From CAIKMD01 sp963729935 (lineage in GTDB: Bacteria > Pseudomonadota > Alphaproteobacteria > ATCC43930 > CGMCC-115725), in NCBI GenBank assembly GCA_963729935.1, contig CAVSPW010000012.1:110514-174513 (forward strand): DNA of 64,000 nt, read 5' to 3'. How positions within the stretch are numbered: the stretch's first letter is position 1; each line of letters begins with the position of its first letter. The position numbers and the translations under genes were made by a program. Below, one piece after another: positions 8,654 to 17,205 of the stretch. A model generated the notes under the pieces. The model worked only from the letters and a program-made list of their open reading frames with translations, searched no databases and was not told the origin of the DNA.

Positions 8654-9411
8654 GCCGCGCGCGCTCGATGATCGGGCGCATCTCGGGCGATCCGCTGCTC
8701 TGGTTCGGCCTCGCTTTCGCTTTCTTCGTCGTGTTCATGCCGGTGCTGGCACCGATCTTCGCCCGGGCCTTCCCGTCAATCGAACCGCCGATCTATGCCG
8801 GCGACAGCTTTGTCGCTCTGTGGCTCTTTCACGCGGCGCTGGTCGCGGCCTCGAGCCTCGCCGCAACGATCATCGGGGTCTCCGCCGGCATTTTCGCCAG
8901 CCGAGCGGCCGGCGCCGAATTTCGCCCCATGCTCGAAGCGCTGGCAACGATCGGCCAGACTTTTCCACCGGTGGCGGTGCTGGCGCTCACCGTGCCGGCG
9001 CTCGGCTATGGCGCCGCGCCGACCTTCGTCGCGCTGACGATCTACGGCATTTTGCCGATCATGAAGAACACCATGGCGGGACTCGCCGGCGTGCCCGCAT
9101 CGGTGCGCGACGCGGCCACCGGAATGGGGCTGACCCCCGGACAAATCCTGCGGCAGGTCGAGCTGCCGCTCGCCGCGCCGGTGATCCTGGCGGGGATCCG
9201 AATTTCCGTCATCATCAATATTGGCACCGCGACGATCGGCTCGACCGTCGGCGCGGTCAGCTTGGGGACGCCGATCATCGGCGGTCTCGTCAGCGACAAG
9301 ATCGGCTATGTGATCCAGGGCGCAATCGTGGTCGGGCTCTTCGCGATCGTGACCGACATGATCTTCGCGCATATCGACCGGCGCTTGCGCCGCTTCGCGC
9401 GGCGCGCGTGA
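8650..9411 (+). CDS. ABC importer permease, YehW-type
   Basis: This 253-residue inner-membrane protein has five to six membrane segments and the EAA-like loop RDAATGMGLTPGQILRQVELP. It is the last gene of the yehZYXW-like block and overlaps the ATPase stop as ATGA. Together with the 6564 permease it would build a heterodimeric channel. About 150 bases without an evident terminator separate it from the flavin monooxygenase genes. Confidence 0.88.
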   Translation: MSRARSMIGRISGDPLLWFGLAFAFFVVFMPVLAPIFARAFPSIEPPIYAGDSFVALWLFHAALVAASSLAATIIGVSAGIFASRAAGAEFRPMLEALATIGQTFPPVAVLALTVPALGYGAAPTFVALTIYGILPIMKNTMAGLAGVPASVRDAATGMGLTPGQILRQVELPLAAPVILAGIRISVIINIGTATIGSTVGAVSLGTPIIGGLVSDKIGYVIQGAIVVGLFAIVTDMIFAHIDRRLRRFARRA

Positions 9412-9561
9412 AGGGCTCCAAGACAAGCATGGACTTGCCGGGGCGATGCGGAACCCAGCGCCAATTCCTCAACCTTGCCATCCGCGCCGGAGCGTGAACT
9501 TATTGATGCGGGTGGACGTCTTTGGCGCTAGGTTTCCCGGAATCGACCGGGGGAGGACGCG

Positions 9562-10728
9562 ATGGCGGGGATTCACGACGACCGGGCGCTGCGGTTCGGC
9601 CTTTTCTTCGCGCCGTTCCATTCGACCCGGCTCAATCCGACCTACGCCTTCGAGCGCGATCTGCTCCTGACCGAGCATTTGGACCGGCTCGGCTTCGAAG
9701 AGATTTGGTATGGCGAGCATCATTCGGGCGGGATGGAGATGGTCGCCGCGCCCGAACTCATGATCGCGGCCGCCGCGCAGCGCACGAAATACATCAAGCT
9801 CTGCACCGGGGTGAAATCCCTGCCCTACTACAATCCTTACATGCTGGCCGAGACCATCGCGCAGCTCGATCACATGACCCGCGGCCGCTTCATCTTCGGC
9901 GTCGGGCCGGGCGCGCTGCCGAGCGACGCGAAGATGATCGCGATCCCGATCGACGCGCTGCGCCGGCGCATGGAGGAAAGCCTCGACACGATCGTCGCGC
10001 TGATGAAGGGCGAGACCGTGACGAAGAAGACCGATTGGTTCGATCTGCGCGAGGCGCGGTTGAGCGTCGGGTGCTTCACCGAGCCGATGACGGAAATTGC
10101 CGTGACGTCGATCCGCTCGCCCGCCGGCGTCGTGGCGGCCGGCCGCCATGGTCTGGGCGTCCTGACCTTGGGGCCGATGAACGATGCCGTGCTCGACCAC
10201 CATGTCGAGAATTGGCGCATCCACGAAGCCGAGTGCCGACAGGCGGGCCATGTCGCCGATCGCGGCAAATGGCGCATCACCCTGATGATGCACATCGCCG
10301 AGACCCGCGAGAAGGCTTTCGCCGAGGCGACCTGGGGCTTTCCCGAATATATCGACTACACGCACGACATCGTTCCCGCGCCGCCCGCGATCCCGCGCGG
10401 CATCGCCAACCCGGCGCAATTCGCCGTGGAAAATCAAATCGCGATCATCGGGACGCCCGAGGACGCCATTCGCGAGATCGAGCGCGTGCGCGAAAAGCTC
10501 GGCGGTTTCGGCGCCGTGCTGGTCTTCGGCAACGACCTGGCGTCCTGGCCGGCGCAGCTGCGCAGCTTCGAGCTCATCGCCGAATTCGTGAAGCCGCATT
10601 TCTCGCGCGCCAATACGCTGCGCCGCGCGAGCTACGAGAAGACGGCGGCCGCGATCGGCAAATATCGCGAGGAGGCCGGCGCCGCGTCGGCGTCGGCGAC
10701 AGACGCCTATAAGGCGCGGGGCGGCTGA
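9562..10728 (+). CDS. Luciferase-like (LLM) flavin-dependent monooxygenase A
   Basis: The 388-residue protein has the bacterial-luciferase TIM-barrel pattern: FGLFFAPFH near the start, EEIWYGEHHSGG, LDHMTRGRFIFGVGPG (typical for FMN-phosphate binding) and a C-terminal RSFELIAEFVKPHF. Such enzymes use FMNH2 or F420H2 with O2 to oxygenate or open rings. GGGGGAGGA lies just upstream of ATG 9562. A second, distantly related LLM gene follows after 40 bases. LLM enzymes open pyridine-type rings in some actinobacterial pathways, consistent with the NicX-like neighbour, but the substrate here is inferred only. Confidence 0.85.
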   Translation: MAGIHDDRALRFGLFFAPFHSTRLNPTYAFERDLLLTEHLDRLGFEEIWYGEHHSGGMEMVAAPELMIAAAAQRTKYIKLCTGVKSLPYYNPYMLAETIAQLDHMTRGRFIFGVGPGALPSDAKMIAIPIDALRRRMEESLDTIVALMKGETVTKKTDWFDLREARLSVGCFTEPMTEIAVTSIRSPAGVVAAGRHGLGVLTLGPMNDAVLDHHVENWRIHEAECRQAGHVADRGKWRITLMMHIAETREKAFAEATWGFPEYIDYTHDIVPAPPAIPRGIANPAQFAVENQIAIIGTPEDAIREIERVREKLGGFGAVLVFGNDLASWPAQLRSFELIAEFVKPHFSRANTLRRASYEKTAAAIGKYREEAGAASASATDAYKARGG

Positions 10729-10768
10729 TACTTCCCGAAACCTTTCGACAACAAGCTGGTGCAAAGAC

Positions 10769-11773
10769 ATGGAATTCGGCGTTTTCGATCATCTCGACCG
10801 CTCCGGCCTGCCGCTCGCGGATTATTACGAATCGCGCCTCAAAATCATCGAGGCCTATGACCGCAATGGGTTTTACGCCTATCACGTCGCCGAGCATCAT
10901 TCGACGCCTTTGGGCATGGCGCCGAGCCCGAGCGTCTTCATGGCCGCGATCGCGCAGCGCACCCGCCGGCTCCGCTTCGGCCCGATGGTCTATGCGCTGC
11001 CGCTCTATCATCCGATCCGGATGATCGAGGAGATCTGCATGCTCGATCAGATGAGCCGCGGGCGCCTCGAAATCGGCTTCGGGCGCGGCTCCTCGCCGAT
11101 CGAGCTGGGCTTTTTCGGCGAGAAGGGCGAGGAGTCGCAAGAGGTCTACGCCGAATCCTTCGAGCTCATCATGAAGGGCTTGACCGAGCGCAGCCTCACC
11201 TTCCACGGCAAGCATTTCAACTTCGACAATGTGCCAATGGAGCTTGAGCCCTATCAAAAGCCGCATCCGCCGATGTGGTACGGGCTGCACGCGCCCGAGA
11301 GCGCCGAGCGCGCGGCCAAGCGCGGGCTCAAGGTCATCGAGCTCGATTCACCGGCATCGACGCGGCTTTGCTTCGAGCGGTTTCGCGCGACCTGGCGCGC
11401 GGCGCGCGCGAGCGAGCCTTTGCCGCTGATGGGGATCGGACGCTTCATCGTCGTGGGCGAGAGCGACGAGGCCGCGCTCGCGCTGGCGCGGCGCGCCTAT
11501 CGCCGCTGGCACGACAGCTTCACGTTTCTCTCAGCCGGCAGGAACTACACGCTCGTCCATCCGCGCCCGCCGCATTTCGACGAGGTCCTGGCCGACGGCC
11601 GCGGCATCGCCGGATCGCCGGCGACGGTGATCGCGTCCTTGCGCAACCAGATCGCCGAGACCGGCGCCAATTACTTCGTCGGGCAATTCGCCTTCGGCGA
11701 CATGACGACCGAGGAGACGCTCAACTCGATCGAGCTCTTCACGCGCAAAGTGATGCCGGCGCTGCGCGATTAG
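10769..11773 (+). CDS. Luciferase-like (LLM) flavin-dependent monooxygenase B
   Basis: The 334-residue protein begins MEFGVFDHLDRSG and has HVAEHHSTPLGMAPSP, LDQMSRGRLEIGFGRGSSP and a C-terminal ELFTRKVMPAL, the normal LLM barrel. It is shorter than monooxygenase A and lacks A's insertion between the barrel and the C-terminus, so the pair is not a simple duplication. The two may act in sequence or as a hetero-oligomer, as LuxA/LuxB do. No flavin reductase gene is visible nearby. A small hairpin follows at 11797-11821. Confidence 0.85.
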   Translation: MEFGVFDHLDRSGLPLADYYESRLKIIEAYDRNGFYAYHVAEHHSTPLGMAPSPSVFMAAIAQRTRRLRFGPMVYALPLYHPIRMIEEICMLDQMSRGRLEIGFGRGSSPIELGFFGEKGEESQEVYAESFELIMKGLTERSLTFHGKHFNFDNVPMELEPYQKPHPPMWYGLHAPESAERAAKRGLKVIELDSPASTRLCFERFRATWRAARASEPLPLMGIGRFIVVGESDEAALALARRAYRRWHDSFTFLSAGRNYTLVHPRPPHFDEVLADGRGIAGSPATVIASLRNQIAETGANYFVGQFAFGDMTTEETLNSIELFTRKVMPALRD

Positions 11774-11796
11774 GGCGCGTACACGTACATTCTCTG

Positions 11797-11821
11797 GTCT
11801 GCTTCACCCCTAAGAGCAGAC
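11797..11821. terminator. Hairpin between convergent LLM and LysR genes; part of a dispersed-repeat-like sequence
   Basis: GTCTGCT and AGCAGAC form a perfect 7-bp stem with an 11-base loop (TCACCCCTAAG) in the 121-bp gap between two convergent genes. No T-run follows, so termination is uncertain. The surrounding sequence (to about 11890) resembles the short dispersed intergenic repeats of alphaproteobacterial genomes, and a related start (GTCTGCT) recurs at 13876. Confidence 0.35.
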
Positions 11822-11894
11822 ATTGAGGTCGATGTGCCGCGATGTCGGCCAAGTGCCAATAGCGGAAGTGGGTTGGCACGCATGCCTTGAAGGA

Positions 11895-12836
11895 TCAACG
11901 CCTACGGTGGCTCGATTTTGTCGGCGGATGGGCAATCGGAAACAGTTTTCGCATATGTATCGCCAGTAGTTCGCAGAAGGTTTCGGCGTAACGTGGCAGC
12001 GTGCGTCTTCGGTCCCACACGACGGCCAAGGGATCGGTGAGGGGCCTAGCTTCGTATGTGATACGAACGACATCCAATGCGTAGCGGTATGTCTGCATCG
12101 CCGAAGGGATAATCGCAATACCGAGACCCGCCTCTGCGAGCGCCATCAATGTGTGCGGCGCGCGGCTTTCGAGCAAAATCGCCGGCTTCAGCTTGGCAAG
12201 CCGGCATGCTGCATCAAAAGTCCTGCGAACCATGAAACCTGAGTCCACGACCAGCAGCGGATGCGATGTGAGACGACCAACGTCGACCGTAGAGCCGTGC
12301 TCGAATTGAAACCGTGGATGGCTGGCCGCCACGAGTTCAAGCCCAGGCACGGGATGGAACCCCAGGTGCGAATCGGCAGCCCTCGCCGAATCGATCAAAC
12401 TTATGCCAAGGTGAACCTCACCGCGTTCGAGCATTGCAAGCGTGTCGGCGCCGACCGATTCAACCAGTGTCACTTTCACGTTGGGATAGCGTTTGACATA
12501 GAGCGGGAGAAAGGGCGCCAACGCCGTCTCGATTTGGACGGGCGACGCCGCCACGGTGAGCGACCCGGTATCGCCGCAACGAAGCAATTCGGCCTGCTCG
12601 GTGAGCGAGCCGACCGAGCCCAGCACACTTCGGCAATACTCAAGCATTCGCTCTCCTGCTCCGGTCAGCACGAGGCGGCGTCCGACGCGATCGAACAATT
12701 TGAGTCCGAGTTGGTGCTGAAGTTCGCTGATTTGCCGCGACAACGCTGGCTGCGCGATGCGGAGTTTTTGCGCGGCCTTTGAGACCGTGCCCTGATCCAC
12801 CACTGTGACGAACGTCCGCAGGTGCCTCAGCTCCAT
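11895..12836 (-). CDS. LysR-family transcriptional regulator
   Basis: The 313-residue protein has an N-terminal winged helix-turn-helix (MELRHLRTFVTVVDQGTVSK then AAQKLRIAQPALSRQISELQ) and a LysR effector domain (about residues 90-295). It is divergent from the SDR gene, with an AT-rich 215-bp gap holding a candidate operator, so autoregulation and control of the SDR are likely. It may also control the flanking catabolic genes. Base composition and codon use are noticeably less GC-rich than the genes on either side, suggesting separate acquisition together with the SDR. Confidence 0.9.
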   Translation of the reverse strand: MELRHLRTFVTVVDQGTVSKAAQKLRIAQPALSRQISELQHQLGLKLFDRVGRRLVLTGAGERMLEYCRSVLGSVGSLTEQAELLRCGDTGSLTVAASPVQIETALAPFLPLYVKRYPNVKVTLVESVGADTLAMLERGEVHLGISLIDSARAADSHLGFHPVPGLELVAASHPRFQFEHGSTVDVGRLTSHPLLVVDSGFMVRRTFDAACRLAKLKPAILLESRAPHTLMALAEAGLGIAIIPSAMQTYRYALDVVRITYEARPLTDPLAVVWDRRRTLPRYAETFCELLAIHMRKLFPIAHPPTKSSHRRR

Positions 12837-12866
12837 GAGACCTATCTATAGCGGGTCGGCATAAAA

Positions 12867-12894
12867 ATTCATCGTAAATATATATTGGACGAAT
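12867..12894. promoter_or_regulatory. Candidate LysR operator in the lysR-SDR intergenic region
   Basis: ATTCATC (12867-12873) and GACGAAT (12888-12894) form an inverted repeat (6 of 7 pairs) around an AT-rich centre containing TAAATATATATTG. LysR proteins usually bind imperfect dyads with T-N11-A cores in such divergent gaps. Binding is inferred. Confidence 0.4.
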
Positions 12895-13051
12895 AAATTC
12901 TTCCGCGGCAGCCTCTGCAACAAGGGCCACAACGCAGCCGCGACCGTTACGGATAACATGCTCGCTTCGTGCAACTCGCCGATCGCGCCGGCGTGCGAGG
13001 AGCGCCCCCTGACATTTGAGTAGCGATAGCGACCCAGGAGGGATTCCGGTC

Positions 13052-13795
13052 ATGTCCAGTAGCAAATACACAGCGTTGATTACAGGATCCGGCAAGAACA
13101 TCGGCAGAGCCTGCGCTTTTGCGCTCGCCAAGGCGGGGTGCAATGTCGTCGTCAATGGAGCGAACGATCGGACGGGAGCAGAAGCTGTGGCGAGTGATAT
13201 TCGCGCGTTGGGGGCCGACGCGATCGTCGCAATGGGCGATGTTGGCAAGCGTAAGGATGCCATCCGCATCGCGCAGGCAGCCATCGAAGCCTTCGGCTCT
13301 GTCGATGTGCTGGTAAACAATGTTGCCGTCCGCCGGGACCAAAAATTTCTCGAGATGAGCGAAGATGATTGGCGCGATGCGATGGCCGTGAATTTCGATT
13401 CCACGTATTGGCTGTCGAGAGCGTGCTTACCGGGAATGCTCCAAAAGCGCTGGGGCAGGATCATCAACTTTACCGGCATGAATGCTATGCGCGGCTACGA
13501 TGGTTGGGCACATATCTCAGCGCCGAAACACGCGGTCTGGGGCTTGACCAAGGCACTCGCAAAGGAATTTGGCGCATCCGGCGTGACTGCAAATGCTGTT
13601 TCGCCGGGACCGGTACTCGGTGAGTCGCATGATCCCGTCATGACCGCGCATATCTCATCCATGAAAGCTCGCGTTCCGATCGGGAGGGTTGGCACGCCCG
13701 CCGAAATCGCCGCCGTTGTGAGCTTTCTGGCGTCTCCGGACAGTTCATTCGTCAATGGCCAAATGATTCAGGTCAATGGAGGTGCTGAAAGCTAG
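13052..13795 (+). CDS. SDR-family protein with an altered catalytic tetrad
   Basis: The 247-residue protein has the Rossmann NAD(P) motif TGSGKNIG near the N-terminus, VLVNNVAV and the C-terminal GQMIQVNGG of classical short-chain dehydrogenases. In the active-site segment INFTGMNAMRGYDGW then AHISAPKHAVWG, the Lys of YxxxK is present but the Tyr position holds Ile (ISAPK), and the catalytic Ser position holds Gly or Thr. A subfamily with His-Val/Ile-Ser at this point exists, so this need not be a dead enzyme, but its chemistry may be unusual. ATG 13052 is preceded by CAGGAGGGA. Substrate unknown; likely controlled by the divergent LysR protein. Confidence 0.82.
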   Translation: MSSSKYTALITGSGKNIGRACAFALAKAGCNVVVNGANDRTGAEAVASDIRALGADAIVAMGDVGKRKDAIRIAQAAIEAFGSVDVLVNNVAVRRDQKFLEMSEDDWRDAMAVNFDSTYWLSRACLPGMLQKRWGRIINFTGMNAMRGYDGWAHISAPKHAVWGLTKALAKEFGASGVTANAVSPGPVLGESHDPVMTAHISSMKARVPIGRVGTPAEIAAVVSFLASPDSSFVNGQMIQVNGGAES

Positions 13796-13875
13796 CGCCC
13801 AACGTTTCATAAGGCAGCTTCCGCTCCAATCCCAACGGCTTCATCCCGATTGAGTTCGTGTATGGCAGCAGTGGT

Positions 13876-13960
13876 GTCTGCTATGGGTCATATGCGGTAA
13901 TGCTCAGATCGAGCGGCATATCTCCGATCAGTCTACAAATCCCGACATCCGCGCCTTCGA
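13876..13960 (+). repeat. Diverged dispersed intergenic repeat
   Basis: GTCTGCTATGGGTCATATGC and following bases resemble the short intergenic repeat class common in alphaproteobacteria and share their first seven bases with the sequence at 11797. The two copies bracket the lower-GC lysR-SDR pair. Similarity was judged by eye and is short. Confidence 0.3.
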
Positions 13961-13979
13961 CGACTGTGCGCCCTGGCCT

Positions 13980-14837
13980 CTAAGACTTCGGCGCGAAAGT
14001 GACATCGCCGTAAAGGCAAGGCGCGGCGGCCTGGTCGAGCACCCACACCTTCGCAGAGTTGCCGTCGGCGGCGGGCGCGCCGCACAAGGTGACGGGCCCG
14101 GTGTCGTAGACGACCTGGCGGTTGACGCGGCTGATCGCGGCGATGCGGCGCTCCGGCATCTCGGTGCGGGCGAGTTCGAGCAACATCTGTCCCAGCAGCG
14201 AGGACTGCACGATGAGGCCGGGCGCGCCTTCGACCTCCATCACGTATTTGCGGTCGTAATGGATGCGGTGGCTGTTGAAGCGCAGCGCCGAATAGCGGAA
14301 GAGCAGCACCGGCGAGGGATCGAGCGTGCGCCGCCATTGCGGCGCCGGCAAGGACGGCGCCGACGCGGCTGCCGGCCCCTTCCCGTCGAAATAGACGAAT
14401 TCGCGCTCCTCGGCGATGGCGAGGCCGCGCGGCGTCGTGGTCTCGCTGCGCTGGGTCATGCGCAGCACCGGCGCCTCTTGCGTGCCCGCGACCGTGACCT
14501 CCTTGATCCTGGTGACGCGCTTCACCTCGTCGCCGATGCGCACATCGCCCGGAAACTCGGTGCGGTCGCCGCCGATGCGCACGACGCCGAAGGGCACGGC
14601 CGGCATCCACGCGCTTTTGAGCGCCTGGCCGTCGGGGCGCATATTCTCGGGGCGATGGAGCGAGCCGAAATAGAGATCGGCCCAGCCCGGCGGCAGCACA
14701 TCGCCCGGCTTCGCGGCCGGATTGGCGATGCCGAAAGTGGCGGCGAGCCGCGCCGCGGGCCCCGCAGTGACGATTTCGCTCGCAACCGGGCTCGAGGCGC
14801 CGACCGCGTTCTTCAAGGCCGTCAGGTCATAGCTCAT
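13980..14837 (-). CDS. MaoC-fold hydratase, mesaconyl-CoA hydratase-like
   Basis: The 285-residue protein has a double hot-dog layout: an N-terminal MaoC-like half (DVLPPGWADLYFG, then RIGDEVKRVTRIKEVTV) and a C-terminal half with LLFRYSALRFNSHRIHYD and VEGAPGLIVQSSLLGQMLLE, the hydratase-2/mesaconyl-C4-CoA hydratase pattern with the catalytic His in HRIHYD. It would hydrate an unsaturated acyl-CoA or a related acid. ATG 14837 overlaps the large hydroxylase subunit stop (ATGA), so it is the last gene of the MBL-CoxL-MaoC run. This fits a late step after ring cleavage, but the substrate is not known. Confidence 0.75.
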   Translation of the reverse strand: MSYDLTALKNAVGASSPVASEIVTAGPAARLAATFGIANPAAKPGDVLPPGWADLYFGSLHRPENMRPDGQALKSAWMPAVPFGVVRIGGDRTEFPGDVRIGDEVKRVTRIKEVTVAGTQEAPVLRMTQRSETTTPRGLAIAEEREFVYFDGKGPAAASAPSLPAPQWRRTLDPSPVLLFRYSALRFNSHRIHYDRKYVMEVEGAPGLIVQSSLLGQMLLELARTEMPERRIAAISRVNRQVVYDTGPVTLCGAPAADGNSAKVWVLDQAAAPCLYGDVTFAPKS

Positions 14838-17164
14838 CGCGCCCTCCTTGCCTCGTCGATCGCCCGCCACACACGCTCGGGCGTCGCCGGCATGTCGATA
14901 TGGGTGACGCCCATGGGCGAGAGCGCGTCGACCACCGCGTTCATGATCGCGGCCAAGGCGCCGACATTCCCCGCCTCGCCCGCGCCCTTCACACCCAAAG
15001 GATTGGTCTTGGTCGGGACCGGATTCTCCTCGGTCTCGAAGGAGCACATATCGTCGGCGCGCGGCATGCCGTAATCCATGAAGGTGCCGGTCAGGACCTG
15101 GCCCGATTTCGGGTCATAGGTCAGATGCTCGGTGAAGCATTGGCCGATGCCCTGGCCGACGCCGCCATGGATCTGGCCCTCCAGGGTCAGCTTGTTGATG
15201 ACGGTACCGACATCGTCGACGACGCAATAGCGCAGCACCTTGGACGCGCCGGTCTCGGGATCGATCTCGACCTCGCAGACATGGCAGCCATTGGGGAAGT
15301 TCGGGATCTCGGGATGAAAGCTTGAAGTCTCGTAAAGCCCGGTCTCGACTCCCTTGGGCAGGCGCGCGGCGAGATAGGCGGCTTGCGCCACCTCTTTCCA
15401 TGCGACGGCTTTGTCGGTGCCGGTGATGCGGAAAAGCCCGGCGGCGAATTCGACGTCGCTCTCGTCCGTCTCCATCATATGCGCGGCGATCTTCTTCGCC
15501 TTGGCGACGATTTTCTCGGCCGCCAGGGTCGCGGCGCTGCCGCCGAGCACCGCCGTGCGCGAGGCATAGGTGCCGCCGCCATCGGGCGCCATGTCGGTGT
15601 CGCACATCTGGACCCGGATATCCTCGGCGTCGATCCCCAATTTTTCGCTGAGAATGATCTTGTACATGGTGTCGTGGCCCTGGCCGTGCGAGATCGAGCC
15701 CGGGATCACGGTCACCGTGCCGCCCGGATCGAATTTCACCATCACCGTCTCGCCCATGGTCTGCGAGGTCTGCTCGATGATGTTGGCAAAGCCGATGCCG
15801 CGCAGCTTGCCCCGCACTTTCGCTTCGGCGCGGCGGCGCTCGAAATCGGCATAGCCCGCCATCTCTAGCGCCATGTCGAGATTCTTCTCGAACTCGCCGC
15901 TGTCGAGGGTGAAGACGAGACCGGTCTTGAACGGCATGGCGCTCGCCGGCACGGTGTTGCGACGCCTGAGCTCGGCGCGGTCGATCCCCATCTCGCGCGC
16001 GGCATTGTCGATGAGGCGCTCGGAAATATAGGAGGCTTCGGGCCGGCCGGAGCCGCGGAAGGGCCCGATGCTCGTCGTATTGGTGAAGACCGCCGAGACC
16101 TCGGCATAGATCGCCGGTGTCGTATAGGTTCCGGCGAGGCCGCCCAGATGGGCGGTCGGCGAGATCACGCCGCCGGGCGCCATATAGGCGCCTATATTGG
16201 AAATCTGGTTGACGCGCATCGCCAGAAACTTACCGTCCTTGTCGAGCGCTAACTCGCCCTCGGCGATGTGATCGCGGTCGTGATCGTCCGAGAGCATGGC
16301 CTCGCCGCGCTCGCTGATCCACTTGACCGGCCGGCGCAGCTTCTTCGACGCCCAGAGCGCGAGCTGATATTCCGGGAAATGGCTCCCCTTCATCCCGAAA
16401 CTGCCGCCGACATCGCCGGCGGTGATGCGCAGCTGCGTCTCGTGAATGCCGAAGACGCGGCGCGCGAGATCGGCGCGCGTGCCATGCGGGCGCTGCGTCC
16501 CGACATAGAGCGTGTAGCGCTCGAGCCGGTCGTCGTAATCGGCGACGCAGCCGCGCGGCTCCATCGTCGCCGCCGTGATGCGGTTGAAGACGAGCTTCAA
16601 GCGCGTGACGTGATGCGCTTTCGCGAAGGCGGCTTCGACCGCGGCTTTGTCGCCGATCGGATAGAAAAACGATTCATTGCCGGGGCAATCCGGCCACAGG
16701 CGCGGCGCGTCGGGGGCCTTGGCCTTGTCGGTGGCGGTCAGCGCGGGCAAGGGCTCGTAATCGACCGCGATCCGCTCGGCCGCGTCCTTGGCGAGATCGA
16801 GCGTCTCGGCGACGACGAAGGCGACCGGATCGCCGACCAGCATGGCGCGGCCATGAGCGAGCGCCGGCCGCGGCGGGACATACATGGGCGAGCCGTCGCG
16901 GCGCTTGCGCGGCAGGGTCGGGCCGAAGGAACCGAATTTCTCCGCCGCCCAATCGGCGCCCGTCAGCACCGCCAGAACGCCCGGCATCTGCTGCGCGGCG
17001 CGGGTATCGATGCTGCGGATCGCCGCATGCGCATGCGGCGAGCGCAGCACATAGCCATGGCTCTGCCGCGGCAGCACGAAATCGTCGGTGTAGCGCCCGC
17101 GACCGCTCAAAAGCCGCGGATCCTCGGTGCGCGGCACCGATTGTCCCAACGCAAACTTGCCCAT
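14834..17164 (-). CDS. Molybdenum hydroxylase large (molybdopterin-binding, CoxL-family) subunit
   Basis: The 776-residue protein covers both the aldehyde-oxidase a/b hammerhead domain (about 20-125) and the molybdopterin-binding domain (about 140-760). GDVGGSFGMKG, GPFRGSGRPEASYI, SHGQGHDTMYKI and GVGQGIGQC are cofactor-contact segments. The active-site loop reads FRGSGR, the form II type, not the AYxCSFR of true CO dehydrogenase, so it is a general hydroxylase. AAAAGGAGAGG precedes ATG 17164. The FAD and Fe-S subunits that it needs are encoded 11 kb away at 2.5-3.9 kb, with the two halves facing each other across the cluster. Confidence 0.92.
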   Translation of the reverse strand: MGKFALGQSVPRTEDPRLLSGRGRYTDDFVLPRQSHGYVLRSPHAHAAIRSIDTRAAQQMPGVLAVLTGADWAAEKFGSFGPTLPRKRRDGSPMYVPPRPALAHGRAMLVGDPVAFVVAETLDLAKDAAERIAVDYEPLPALTATDKAKAPDAPRLWPDCPGNESFFYPIGDKAAVEAAFAKAHHVTRLKLVFNRITAATMEPRGCVADYDDRLERYTLYVGTQRPHGTRADLARRVFGIHETQLRITAGDVGGSFGMKGSHFPEYQLALWASKKLRRPVKWISERGEAMLSDDHDRDHIAEGELALDKDGKFLAMRVNQISNIGAYMAPGGVISPTAHLGGLAGTYTTPAIYAEVSAVFTNTTSIGPFRGSGRPEASYISERLIDNAAREMGIDRAELRRRNTVPASAMPFKTGLVFTLDSGEFEKNLDMALEMAGYADFERRRAEAKVRGKLRGIGFANIIEQTSQTMGETVMVKFDPGGTVTVIPGSISHGQGHDTMYKIILSEKLGIDAEDIRVQMCDTDMAPDGGGTYASRTAVLGGSAATLAAEKIVAKAKKIAAHMMETDESDVEFAAGLFRITGTDKAVAWKEVAQAAYLAARLPKGVETGLYETSSFHPEIPNFPNGCHVCEVEIDPETGASKVLRYCVVDDVGTVINKLTLEGQIHGGVGQGIGQCFTEHLTYDPKSGQVLTGTFMDYGMPRADDMCSFETEENPVPTKTNPLGVKGAGEAGNVGALAAIMNAVVDALSPMGVTHIDMPATPERVWRAIDEARRAR

Positions 17165-17205
17165 GCTTGCCTCTCCTTTTTCTATCCAGCGTCCGGCGCG
17201 CCGCG

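Noticed and set aside
14834..17164. CO dehydrogenase large subunit
   Set aside because: The active-site loop reads FRGSGR (form II) and lacks the AYxCSFR of true CO dehydrogenase.
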